DNA from: Desulfovibrio sp. X2
Lineage (GTDB): Bacteria > Desulfobacterota > Desulfovibrionia > Desulfovibrionales > Desulfovibrionaceae
Assembly: GCF_000422205.1 (NCBI RefSeq)
Contig: NZ_ATHV01000022.1
Location: 140,777 to 204,776 of the forward strand
DNA: 64,000 bases
Direction: 5' to 3'
A model generated the notes under the pieces. The model ran no database searches, was not told the DNA's origin, and was given only the letters and a program-made list of their open reading frames with translations. Positions 54,167-61,964 of the stretch are shown one piece after another (positions within the stretch are counted from its first letter, which is position 1; the number at the start of each line of letters is the position of its first letter). A program made the position numbers and the translations under genes.

Positions 54167-54197
54167 AAAAAAAGCCCGCCCGGTTTCCCGGGCGGGC
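54167..54197 (-). terminator. ppaC intrinsic terminator
   Basis: Perfect 10-bp stem: 54174-54183 (GCCCGCCCGG) pairs with 54188-54197 around a 4-nt loop. On the minus strand a run of seven T follows (54173-54167). Confidence 0.93.
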
Positions 54198-54233
54198 GAT
54201 TCTGCTTTTCCAAGTCGATGGCGGAGACCTGGT

Positions 54234-55160
54234 CTAGCCCTTGAAAGCCTTCTCGAAGGGAGGCACGACCTGCTTCTTGCGGGAGAGCACGCCGTCGAGC
54301 CACACGCTCTTGCCGTCGATCTTCTTGCCGAAGGCCTTCTCGACCACGGCGGGATCGTCGGTGAGGCAGAGCATTTCGGAGCCTTCCTTCATGATGTCGG
54401 TCAGCAGCAGGAAGATGGAGTGGTTGCCGCCGGCGGCCTTGGCCTTCTCCATCTCGGCGTACAGGCCTTCCTTGTACGGGGTCAGGATGGACAGGTCCAC
54501 GACCTCGAGCTGGCCGATGCCGACCTTTTTGCCGGCCATGTCGAAGTCCTTGTAGTCGCGGTTCAGCAGATCCTTCATCGGGGTGCCGTCCACGGCGGAC
54601 TTGACCTTGAACATCTCGACGCCGATGGACATGTAGTCGGTGACGCCGGCGATCTTGGCCAGGGAGTCGACCGCCTTCTTGTCGGCGTCGGTGCAGGTCG
54701 GGGACTTGAACATGACGGTGTCGGAGAGGATGGCGCAGAGCATGGCGCCGGCGATGGCCTTGGGCACCTCGACCTTGAAGAAGTCGTACATGCCCTTGAT
54801 GACGGTGCAGGAGCAGCCCACCGGCCACACCCACATCTCGAGCGGGTTGGTGGTGGTCACGTCGCCCAGCTTGTGGTGGTCGACGATGGCCACGATCTCG
54901 CCCTTGTCGAGATTGGCGAGGCTCTGGGCCAGGTCGGAGTGGTCGACCAGGATGATCTGCTGACCGGTCGCGTCGGTCACCACCTCGGGGGCGGCCAGGC
55001 CGAACTTGTCGAGGACGAACTTGGACTCGGGGTTGACCGCGCCCTGGGCCACGGGCTTGGTGTCCTTCCCGTAGACCTTCTTGTACAGGTCGGCGATGGC
55101 GATGGACGACACGATGGTGTCGGTATCCGGGTTCTTGTGACCAACAGCAATAATGGCCAT
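54234..55160 (-). CDS. ppaC: manganese-dependent inorganic pyrophosphatase (family II)
   Basis: Hydrolyses pyrophosphate to phosphate; a DHH-family enzyme, 308 residues. Seen: IAVGHKNPDTDTIVSSIAIA (His/Asp metal ligands), ILVDHSDLAQS, VAIVDHHKLGDVTTTNP (DHH motif), LSDTVMFKSPTCT and the C-terminal DHHA2 motif SRKKQVVPP. No CBS insert. GGAGGAGATC precedes the ATG at 55160. A CRP/HcpR-type palindrome lies 46-61 nt upstream. In sulfate reducers this enzyme pulls sulfate activation forward by removing the pyrophosphate from ATP sulfurylase. Confidence 0.96.
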   Translation of the reverse strand: MAIIAVGHKNPDTDTIVSSIAIADLYKKVYGKDTKPVAQGAVNPESKFVLDKFGLAAPEVVTDATGQQIILVDHSDLAQSLANLDKGEIVAIVDHHKLGDVTTTNPLEMWVWPVGCSCTVIKGMYDFFKVEVPKAIAGAMLCAILSDTVMFKSPTCTDADKKAVDSLAKIAGVTDYMSIGVEMFKVKSAVDGTPMKDLLNRDYKDFDMAGKKVGIGQLEVVDLSILTPYKEGLYAEMEKAKAAGGNHSIFLLLTDIMKEGSEMLCLTDDPAVVEKAFGKKIDGKSVWLDGVLSRKKQVVPPFEKAFKG

Positions 55161-55205
55161 GATCTCCTCCTCAAATGACTTTTGTGTCTTGTTCCCGAAG
55201 GGGAA

Positions 55206-55221
55206 TGTGACATTTATCACA
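55206..55221. promoter_or_regulatory. CRP/FNR-family (HcpR-like) binding-site palindrome
   Basis: TGTGA (55206-55210), six bases CATTTA, TCACA (55217-55221): perfect half-sites of the CRP/FNR superfamily. With flanks it reads AATGTGA-N6-TCACAAT; HcpR sites in Desulfovibrio are described as TTGTGA-N6-TCACAA. It lies 46 nt upstream of the ppaC ATG, in its promoter region. Confidence 0.65.
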
Positions 55222-55267
55222 ATACCCTCGGGCTGCCAAGACCCTTCGAGGCATTTTTTCCAACCCC

Positions 55268-56467
55268 TCAGAGTACGAACTGTCCGGCTTCGTAAATGAT
55301 CCGATGCCCGCCTCCTGGCAGCCTCGCCGTGACCACCTTGTTCTCCGTGTTCACAAGGTCCCAGTGCAGGGCCGAGACATTGTACCCGAGCCGCTTCTTG
55401 AGGTCGTCGTTCAGGATCGCCGGGTCGCCGTCGAAGGTGTCAGAATAGGACATGCCGAGCGCGATGTGGCAGTTGCCGTGCTCGCCGCCGAAATTCTCGT
55501 CGTAGAGCGTATGGGCCATGAAGCGGTCGATGCGCGAAAAGCGTTTGTCCGTGAGCGAGAACTCGCCCACTCGCCGCGCTCCCTGGTCCATGGAGACCTG
55601 CCGCAGGGCGAAGCCCTCCCCGCTCTCGGCCGAAAGGCTCTCGACCGCGCCCTCCTTGAAGACCAGCCGCACGCCCTGCACGGTGTTGCCGCTGCGGAAC
55701 GACGGCTGGTCCGCATAGAAGACGCCGCGCGTGCCGCGGTTGTCCGGCGAGGTGTAGATCTCGAAGCTCGGCACGTTGTGACCGGTGAGCCCGAGCCAGC
55801 GGCGATGCTCGCCCATGGCCACCGTAAGGTCGATGTTCTCCGATTCCAGGCGCAGGGAGACGATGCGCATTCCCGTGAGCCAGGTCTTGATCTCCTGCGC
55901 CTGCTCCCAGATGCTCTTCCACTTGGCCACGGCATCGCTCGAGGTGAGCATGCAGGCGCGCGCGATGCGCCCGGCGTACTCCTCCGCGCTCTGCCCGGAA
56001 TGGCCTGCCAGGGCCTTGGTCGGATAGAGCGCCAGGGTCCAGCCGAAGCGGCCGAGTTCCTCCTGGCGGTCGAGGATGTCGCGCAGGGGCCGGAGCGCCA
56101 GCTGCCGCGCCGCGATGTCCTCGGGATTCACGTGGCAGAGGTGGGTCAGGGAGTCCGGGGCCAGAAGATAGATGCCGCCGGCAAGCCCCCGCATCAGCTC
56201 CTCCTCCCCCGGGGGGACGAAGCGCAGCTGGTTGAAGCGGCCCAGGCCGTAGAGCGACGTCTCCATGGTCGGCGTCATGTTCATGCGCAGGACGGGATTG
56301 CAGTTGGCCTCCAGGAGCTGGGCGAAAACCGTCTCAGCCAGCGGCAGGGCCGCATGGTCGAAACGGACGAGCACCGGCGCGCCCGCGGCCAGGGGCTCCT
56401 TGCGCGAGGTGCGAAGCGCCCACAGGAGCACCTCGGCGTAACGGTCGAGCTGGGTCTGGTCGAACAC
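55268..56467 (-). CDS. aminopeptidase of the M29 type
   Basis: Predicted thermophilic-type (M29) metallo-aminopeptidase, 399 residues. Visible landmarks: QTQLDRYAEVLLWALRTSRK, SENIDLTVAMGEHRRWLGLT, NVPSFEIYTSPDNRGTRGVF, EFSLTDKRFSRIDRFMAHTL and the metal-binding ENFGGEHGNCHIALGMSY region near the C-terminus. The start is GTG 56467 with GGAGG close upstream; a GTG at 56503 would overlap dinB and lacks a good site. Substrate specificity is unknown. It follows dinB by 32 nt. Confidence 0.88.
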   Translation of the reverse strand: MFDQTQLDRYAEVLLWALRTSRKEPLAAGAPVLVRFDHAALPLAETVFAQLLEANCNPVLRMNMTPTMETSLYGLGRFNQLRFVPPGEEELMRGLAGGIYLLAPDSLTHLCHVNPEDIAARQLALRPLRDILDRQEELGRFGWTLALYPTKALAGHSGQSAEEYAGRIARACMLTSSDAVAKWKSIWEQAQEIKTWLTGMRIVSLRLESENIDLTVAMGEHRRWLGLTGHNVPSFEIYTSPDNRGTRGVFYADQPSFRSGNTVQGVRLVFKEGAVESLSAESGEGFALRQVSMDQGARRVGEFSLTDKRFSRIDRFMAHTLYDENFGGEHGNCHIALGMSYSDTFDGDPAILNDDLKKRLGYNVSALHWDLVNTENKVVTARLPGGGHRIIYEAGQFVL

Positions 56468-56499
56468 GGATCCTCCATCGGGTTCCACAGTTTTCCGCC

Positions 56500-57672
56500 T
56501 CACTTCCTGCGGCGGAATCCGAACAATTGGCCTCGCACCACGGCGGCGTCGCCGAAGCGCTCGTTCAGCGCGTCCAGGGTCTGGTCCAGGCGGTCCGTCC
56601 GAGCCCGGGGCGCCTCGCCCAGCAGGTCGAGCTGGCGTTCCCCGCGCGAAAACCCGGAGACGCTGACGCCGATGAGCCTGAGCGGCTGGGGCAGCGGCAG
56701 GGCCGCGAACAGCTCCTCGGCCGCGCGGTAGATCTCCTCCGTGGTCTGCACGGGTCGCGGCAGCGTGCGGCTGCGCGTGACGGTCTTGAAATCGCGGTAC
56801 TTGGCCTTCAGGGTCACGGTGCGGCCGTGCCAGCCGTACTTGCGCAGGTCGCGCCCCACGCGCTCGGACTGGTGCAGAAGCCAGCGCCTGAGCTCCTCGC
56901 GGTCGTCAGTGTCCTTCTCGAAGGTGTTCTCCGCACCGGACGACTTGGGGTCGGAGTGCGGCACGACGTTCGTGCTCCCGAGCCCCTGGGCGCGGGCGTA
57001 GAGGAAATCAGCGGTCTTCTCGCCCATGCGCTCCACCCAGAAGGAGTGGGAGAAGCGCAGCACGTCGGCGATGACGCGCACGTTGAGCGACTGCAATTCC
57101 TCGGCCAGGCGTCTGCCCACGCCGGGGATCTTGTACGGCACCAAGGCTTTGAGGAAGGCCGGAACGTCCGCGGGCAGCAGGATGTAGATGCCGTCGGGCT
57201 TGTTCAGGTCCGAGCAGATCTTGGCCAGGAACTTGTTGGGCGCTATGCCCACGGAACAGGTGAGCCCCGTCGCCTCGACGATGGCCGCCTTCATCAGCCG
57301 AGCCAGCTCCAGGGGGCTCTCGTAGAGCAGCCCCATGCCCGAGATGTCCACGTAGGCCTCGTCCACCGAGGTCTGCTGCACGAGCGGCGAGAAGCCGTGC
57401 ACCACGGCCATGACCTGGCGCGAGACCTCGCCGTAACGCCTGTGGCGACCGGGCAGGAAGATGCCGTGCGGGCAGAGCTTGCGAGCCTGGGCCACGGGAA
57501 TGGCCGAGCGCACGCCGTACTTCCGGGCCTCGTAGGAGGCCGCCGAGACCACTCCCCGGTCGGAGGCGCCGATGATCACCGGCTTGCCCTTGAGCTCCGG
57601 GTTGTCCGCCTCCTCCACCGAGGCAAAAAATGCGTCCATGTCGAGATGGAGTATGATGGGCTCTTGGTCCAC
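56500..57672 (-). CDS. dinB: DNA polymerase IV
   Basis: Y-family translesion polymerase, 390 residues. ILHLDMDAFFASVEEADNPE (first metal Asp), VSAASYEARKYGVRSAIPVA, QTSVDEAYVDISGM (catalytic SxDE), KFLAKICSDLNKPDGIY, IPGVGRRLAEELQSLNV (HhH) and a little-finger domain RELRRWLLHQSERV-type region. The C-terminus ends GQLFGFRRRK, resembling a beta-clamp-binding motif. The ATG follows GGGAAACCGTGGACCAAG-type sequence with no strong site. Confidence 0.95.
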   Translation of the reverse strand: MDQEPIILHLDMDAFFASVEEADNPELKGKPVIIGASDRGVVSAASYEARKYGVRSAIPVAQARKLCPHGIFLPGRHRRYGEVSRQVMAVVHGFSPLVQQTSVDEAYVDISGMGLLYESPLELARLMKAAIVEATGLTCSVGIAPNKFLAKICSDLNKPDGIYILLPADVPAFLKALVPYKIPGVGRRLAEELQSLNVRVIADVLRFSHSFWVERMGEKTADFLYARAQGLGSTNVVPHSDPKSSGAENTFEKDTDDREELRRWLLHQSERVGRDLRKYGWHGRTVTLKAKYRDFKTVTRSRTLPRPVQTTEEIYRAAEELFAALPLPQPLRLIGVSVSGFSRGERQLDLLGEAPRARTDRLDQTLDALNERFGDAAVVRGQLFGFRRRK

Positions 57673-57798
57673 GGTTTCCCGTTCCCGCTCTGATCGAAGT
57701 GTCTGCGAATCTACCGTATGCGCCGACGAAACGCCACATCCGCGTAATCCGCGGGCGACATGGCAGGCGTAGCACCCGGGCCCAGGGAGGAGGAAAAC

Positions 57799-57981
57799 AT
57801 GACCATCACCTTTCTGCGCGAGGCCCGCGAGGCAGAGCGCATAGCCGTCAAGTGTCCGGGCTGCAGCGGCCCGATCCTGGTCAAGTACGCCGAGCGCACG
57901 CGCAGCCGGGAGATATGCCCGACCTGCGCCCAGCGCATCCTGGTACAGATATACACCAGGGGCATGATCGTGCTCGACTGA
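57799..57981 (+). CDS. small zinc-ribbon-like protein, 60 aa
   Basis: Two CxxC pairs, VKCPGCSGPILVKY and REICPTCAQRILVQIY, form a probable zinc ribbon in a protein of 60 residues beginning MTITFLREAREAERIAV. GGAGGAGGAAAAC right before the ATG is a strong ribosome-binding site and shows that the gene is real. It is divergent from dinB. Unrecognised; possibly a nucleic-acid-binding or regulatory protein. Confidence 0.75.
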   Translation: MTITFLREAREAERIAVKCPGCSGPILVKYAERTRSREICPTCAQRILVQIYTRGMIVLD

Positions 57982-58007
57982 ACCGGGAGCGCCCGCGGCC
58001 CGGACGC

Positions 58008-58037
58008 AAAAAAGGCCCCGGGCGGATGCCCGGAGCC
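58008..58037 (-). terminator. intrinsic terminator of the 164-aa membrane protein gene
   Basis: GGCCCCGGGC (58014-58023) pairs with GCCCGGAGCC (58028-58037) with one mismatch; on the minus strand TTTTTT follows (58013-58008). Confidence 0.85.
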
Positions 58038-58076
58038 CTTCTGGTATCGTCTTTCAGCGACGAGGCGCCGTCCGCG

Positions 58077-58571
58077 CTACTGCGCGGCCTGGGGCTCGGC
58101 AGGCTGGGCGGCAGCGGGCTCGGGCGCGGGCTGCACGGAAGCCGGAGCGGCCTCGGGCGCGACAGCGGCAGCTCCCTGGTTCTGCACGGCCATGATGGTC
58201 TGCAGCGCCTCCTCGAGCTTGGCGGCGTCCGCGGGCGAGACCTTGCCGCGCAGGTAGTCGAGCTTGGAGGTGATGTCGTGCAGCTGGTCCACGACCATGG
58301 AGCGCTGCATCTTGGCGGGCAGCTCGGCCACCGTGGTCTTCAGCTGGCTCACGTCGGTGTTCACGGTCTTCATGTCGGCCGAGAGGCCCTTGATGTTCTG
58401 GTTGAGGCCGAAGAAGAAGACCGCAAGCAGCAGGATGGAGAGGATGGAGATGAAGATGGCGACCTTGCCCAGGTCGCGGCTGGTCTTGTCCGTGGCCTCG
58501 ACGGGGATGGAGCCGTCCTCCGAGCCCTTGCGGTAGTCGTTCATGGAAGAGATCTTCTCGGAGCCGGTCAT
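58077..58571 (-). CDS. single-TM protein with coiled-coil and Ala/Pro tail, unknown
   Basis: 164 residues, begins MTGSEKISSMNDYRKGSEDG. One membrane segment at about 36-56 (LGKVAIFISILSILLLAVFF), then a helical, probably coiled-coil stretch (LSADMKTVNTDVSQLKTTVA and MVVDQLHDITSKLDYLRGKV) and an Ala/Pro/Glu-rich C-terminus. GGGAGGACAGCA precedes the ATG at 58571, which rules out longer in-frame starts. No family recognised; the topology suggests N-in, coiled coil in the periplasm. Confidence 0.78.
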   Translation of the reverse strand: MTGSEKISSMNDYRKGSEDGSIPVEATDKTSRDLGKVAIFISILSILLLAVFFFGLNQNIKGLSADMKTVNTDVSQLKTTVAELPAKMQRSMVVDQLHDITSKLDYLRGKVSPADAAKLEEALQTIMAVQNQGAAAVAPEAAPASVQPAPEPAAAQPAEPQAAQ

Positions 58572-58751
58572 TGCTGTCCTCCCGTGGTGCCGAATGTTCT
58601 GGTTCGAGGCCGTGGTACGAAGGCCCTGCGCGGGCCTGTGCATGCGGGCAGGGCACGTGGGGCTTTGCCGCCCTGTGCCGTCCTTTCTCCCTAAACCATC
58701 GGGAGCGGGCTTTCAACAGCCGCGCGGCTCCCTGCTCTCTTCGCTGAGATG

Positions 58752-58773
58752 AAAAAGCCCGGCGGGGCCGGGC
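58752..58773 (-). terminator. intrinsic terminator of the SLOG-like gene
   Basis: GCCCGGC (58757-58763) pairs with GCCGGGC (58767-58773), loop GGG; TTTTT follows on the minus strand (58756-58752). It lies 27 nt after the stop. Confidence 0.9.
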
Positions 58774-58799
58774 TCTGTCGTCTTGTGCCGGTCCTGCGG

Positions 58800-59354
58800 C
58801 TACCCGAAGCTGCGGGCGAAGAGCACGGCAATGGCCGTGCGGCCGTTTTCCTCGAGAAAGCGCGTGCCTGTGCCGGTGAAATGATGGTGGGAGATGACGG
58901 GGTCGCCCGCCGGGTCCCAGCGCTCCTTGTTCCAGAAGAACCAGCCGTCCTTGACCTGGTCGAAGACATAGAGCGGCTTGTTGCAGAGCTTGGCGAACTC
59001 GGCGCCCCAGCCGGTTCCGCCGGTGACCGTGTCGTCCTCGAGGATGTTGCCCACCACGAAGACCTCATGGCCGCTGGAAACCTGCCAGCAGATGCTCTGC
59101 AGAACCTTTCGGAAGAGCGGAGCCTGCGAATAGTTGCGATGCATGAGCCGAGAGACGTAGGTCATGCTCACGTCCTTGAGGCGCAACTCCTCCTGGGTGA
59201 GGATGCGCACTCCGCGCGAGCGCGTGCTCTGGTGCCCCTCGAAGCTGTAGTTGACCTCTTCAAGTCCGTATTTTTCGGCCATCTCGCCGAAAACCTGCTC
59301 CGCTCCGTTGGCGCCGCCGCTGTACAGGATACATTCACTCGGGTTCAAACGCAT
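58800..59354 (-). CDS. SLOG-like Rossmann protein, unknown
   Basis: 184-residue soluble protein. It starts MRLNPSECILYSGGANGAEQ, with the Gly-rich SGGANGAEQVFGEMAEKYGL loop typical of SLOG/DprA-like nucleotide-binding folds. A second half with EVFVVGNILEDDTVTGGTGW and AKLCNKPLYVFDQVKDGWFF recalls the LOG/lysine-decarboxylase-like pattern. AAGGAG lies 8 nt before the ATG. Fold assignment is by pattern; ligand and role are not known. It is divergent from motA and has its own terminator. Confidence 0.78.
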   Translation of the reverse strand: MRLNPSECILYSGGANGAEQVFGEMAEKYGLEEVNYSFEGHQSTRSRGVRILTQEELRLKDVSMTYVSRLMHRNYSQAPLFRKVLQSICWQVSSGHEVFVVGNILEDDTVTGGTGWGAEFAKLCNKPLYVFDQVKDGWFFWNKERWDPAGDPVISHHHFTGTGTRFLEENGRTAIAVLFARSFG

Positions 59355-59665
59355 CTCTCGGACTCCTTGGCAGGGTTGTATGGTCTATCCCGCCGGGTAG
59401 CACAGGACGCCCACGAGGGCAACAATCGCGGGCACTGAGCGAGTTGGTCGCGGCGTTCGACAATGAAGTGGGGTAAACCCTACCTTGCCGCGTGACCGCA
59501 CCGCGTCTATACAAACGGACGTCTTGCGGAAGTCCCGCAAAGGGGTGTATTCGACTGGTCTTTTCAAGCCCGATCCGGCGGGCGGAAGCGCACGGCGAAT
59601 GTTCTCCAGGCTGAACGCGGCGCCGGAACATTCCCAGTCACGAGGCGAGGAGGGACGACCCCCGC
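59355..59665. other. intergenic region between SLOG-like gene and motA
   Basis: About 310 nt between divergent genes. Near motA there is a strong ribosome-binding site (GAGGAGGG, about 59650-59656). A small hairpin TTGCGG/CCGCAA lies at 59524-59541. I see no convincing sigma-28 or sigma-54 flagellar promoter and no small gene. Confidence 0.55.
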
Positions 59666-60517
59666 ATGATAGCTATTGTCGGTATATTCGTAGTCCTGGG
59701 CTGCGTTGTGGGCGGCTTCCTGCTGGAAGGCGGCCACCTCGGCATCCTCATCCAGCCCATTGAAGCCCTGATCATCGGCGGCGCAGCCCTGGGCTCGTTC
59801 CTGATCGCCTCGCCCATGAGCGTGGTCAAGGACGTCTTCTCCCACATCCTCAAGATCTTCACGGCCAAGGAGAAGAGCAAGAAGGACTACCTGGAGCTCC
59901 TCTCCGTGATGTTCGGCCTGTTCAGCGAGGCCAGACGCGGCGGCGCGGTGGCCATGGACCAGCACATCAACAAGCCCGACCAGAGCAAGATCTTCACCAA
60001 GTATCCGGGCGTGCTCAAGGACAAGGCCGTCACCCGCTTTCTGTGCGACAACCTGAAAGTGGTGCTCTCCGGCAACATCGAGCACCACTTCATGGACGCG
60101 CTCATGGACTTCGACATCTCCACCCGGCATCACCACCACCTCATCCCCTCGCAGAGCGTGACCAAGATCGCCGACTCCCTGCCGGGTCTGGGCATCGTGG
60201 CCGCGGTGCTCGGCGTGGTGCTGACCATGGGCAAGCTCGACCAGCCGCCCGAGGTCCTCGGCCACTCCATCGGCTCCGCCCTGCTCGGCACGTTCCTCGG
60301 CGTGCTCCTGTGCTACGGCTTCGTCGGCCCCATGGCCTCGAGCCTGGAGCACATGGCGGCGGCCAAGCAGACCCAGCTCAAGGTGGTGAAATCGGCCCTC
60401 TCGGCCTACCTCATGGGACTCGCGCCCATCCTGGCCGTGGAGGCCGGGCGGCGCGCCATCCCCGGGCACGTGCAACCCACCTTCGAGGAGCTCGAGGAGG
60501 CCATGAAGGGTGCCTAG
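59666..60517 (+). CDS. motA: flagellar motor stator protein MotA
   Basis: Proton (or Na+) channel subunit of the stator, 283 residues, four membrane segments. IAIVGIFVVLGCVVGGFLLE, PIEALIIGGAALGSFLIAS, the large cytoplasmic loop with charged residues that contact FliG, then KIADSLPGLGIVAAVLGVVL and SIGSALLGTFLGVLLCYGFV with the conserved prolines. GAGGAGGG precedes the ATG. It overlaps motB by 8 nt. Confidence 0.96.
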   Translation: MIAIVGIFVVLGCVVGGFLLEGGHLGILIQPIEALIIGGAALGSFLIASPMSVVKDVFSHILKIFTAKEKSKKDYLELLSVMFGLFSEARRGGAVAMDQHINKPDQSKIFTKYPGVLKDKAVTRFLCDNLKVVLSGNIEHHFMDALMDFDISTRHHHHLIPSQSVTKIADSLPGLGIVAAVLGVVLTMGKLDQPPEVLGHSIGSALLGTFLGVLLCYGFVGPMASSLEHMAAAKQTQLKVVKSALSAYLMGLAPILAVEAGRRAIPGHVQPTFEELEEAMKGA

Positions 60518-61301
60518 CCAGGCGGACAAGAACCGCCTCTACATCGTGCGCCAGGAAGAGGCCGGCCACGGGGGGCATCACGGCGGCAGCTGGAAGGTTG
60601 CCTATGCCGACTTCGTCACCGCGCTCATGGCCCTGTTCCTGCTCCTGTGGCTGCTCCTGGCCCTGAAGCCGCAGCAGAAGAAACAGCTCGCGAGCTTCTT
60701 CCAGGACCCGGACGCCTTCCACGAGGCGACGGTCTCCCAGGGAGCGCCGGTTCCCTCGGCCCAGCCCGCACGCTCGGACTTCACCGCCACGACGCGCCAG
60801 AAGCAGCTGCTGCGCGACATCTCCGACCGGCTGCGCGACTTCGTGACCAAGGATCCGGACATGGCCCGGGCGACGAGCATCACTTCCGAGAGCGGCGGCA
60901 TCCTGATCCGCATGGGCGCCTCGCTGCTCTTCACGCCCGGAACCAGCCAACTGACGGCCGAGGCGCCGCACGTGCTCCAGGAAGTGGCCTCGATCCTGAA
61001 GGAAAAGGACGTGGTCCTGCAGGTCCGGGGACACACGGACGACAGCGAGTCCACGAGCGGACTCTACCACTCGCGATGGGAGCTCTCCACTGCGCGCGCG
61101 GCCAGCGTGGTCAGCATGCTCATAAGCCGTTTCGGGATAGATCCCAGGCGACTGGAGGCCATCGGCTACGCCGACACCCAGCCTCTGGTGCCCAACGACA
61201 CCCCAGAAAACAGGGCCCGCAACAGGCGCGTGGAATTCTTCTTCGCCATCAGCGGCACCACGGGCGACGAGGCCCCGGCCGTGGCGTTGCCGCCGTCCTA
61301 G
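60510..61301 (+). CDS. motB: flagellar motor protein MotB (OmpA/peptidoglycan-binding)
   Basis: Stator subunit anchored to peptidoglycan. 263 residues: WKVAYADFVTALMALFLLLW contains the ion-binding Asp of the single membrane segment, followed by LLALKPQQKKQLASFF (plug region) and an OmpA-like domain (ISDRLRDFVTKDP, LQVRGHTDDSESTSGLYHSR, RFGIDPRRLEAIGYADTQPL). The start is GTG 60510 inside motA, so the two are coupled. Its 3' end overlaps the convergent PilZ gene by four bases. Confidence 0.95.
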   Translation: MPSQADKNRLYIVRQEEAGHGGHHGGSWKVAYADFVTALMALFLLLWLLLALKPQQKKQLASFFQDPDAFHEATVSQGAPVPSAQPARSDFTATTRQKQLLRDISDRLRDFVTKDPDMARATSITSESGGILIRMGASLLFTPGTSQLTAEAPHVLQEVASILKEKDVVLQVRGHTDDSESTSGLYHSRWELSTARAASVVSMLISRFGIDPRRLEAIGYADTQPLVPNDTPENRARNRRVEFFFAISGTTGDEAPAVALPPS

Positions 61302-61918
61302 TCGGCCGGATCTGCCGGAGCGGAAGCGCTCTCGGCCATGCCGCACTCCCCGATCTCTTCGTGCAGTCTGGGGTCGACCGCGTTCGCGATCTCGGCCAGC
61401 AGGCGGTCCATGCGCAGTCCGAGTGAAATCGCTCTTTTCTCGGCGCGGCTCACCCTGTCCTTCTCGTCGCACCAGCGCGTCAGATCGGCGATGCCGTACT
61501 TCTCCACGTTGAGGAAATTCACGATCTTGTCCTGGGCGTCGCCCGAGCCCTCGCAGACGACGCGCAGCCCGAGGAAGACGCGCTCGTCTGTCTGGCGCGC
61601 GGCCTGAACCGTGCAGCCGAGCAGCAGGACGAAGGGCTCGTCAGCGGGATCGAGAGGGCTCGAAAGCTTCATGTACAGGAGCACGGCATGGGATTGGAGG
61701 TCTGCCGGGAAATGGCGGCAGGCGCGGCGGAAGGAGATGCCCACACCCTCGGCCGAGATGTTGTCCAGATGAAGCGAGCAGTTCACGCGCCCCAGAAGCA
61801 GGTTCGGCAGGCCGAGCTCGCTGATGTGGATGGCCTGGGGGCACGGCAAGGGATAAAACCAGGCAGCCAGCTCGTAGACGTCTCCATCCTCGATGTCTAT
61901 GCGGAAACTGTTGCGCAT
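61298..61918 (-). CDS. PilZ domain protein, 206 aa
   Basis: Probable c-di-GMP receptor between two motB genes. N-terminal MRNSFRIDIEDGDVY supplies RxxxR; the second motif is LDNISAEGVGISFRRACRHF (NxSxxG). The C-terminal 90 residues (VVCEGSGDAQDKIVNFLNVE onward) are helical with no recognised domain. GGAGGAGGGGAC precedes the ATG at 61918. It follows the second motB by 46 nt on the minus strand. Confidence 0.85.
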   Translation of the reverse strand: MRNSFRIDIEDGDVYELAAWFYPLPCPQAIHISELGLPNLLLGRVNCSLHLDNISAEGVGISFRRACRHFPADLQSHAVLLYMKLSSPLDPADEPFVLLLGCTVQAARQTDERVFLGLRVVCEGSGDAQDKIVNFLNVEKYGIADLTRWCDEKDRVSRAEKRAISLGLRMDRLLAEIANAVDPRLHEEIGECGMAESASAPADPAD

Positions 61919-61964
61919 GTCCCCTCCTCCCCTGTGCAGGCGGCTCTCTCGTGCGTCCAGGCGG

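Noticed and set aside
59355..59665. Sigma-28 or sigma-54 flagellar promoter before motA
   Set aside because: TAAA at 59475 lacks a GCCGATAA partner at the right distance, and no GG-N10-GC element fits.
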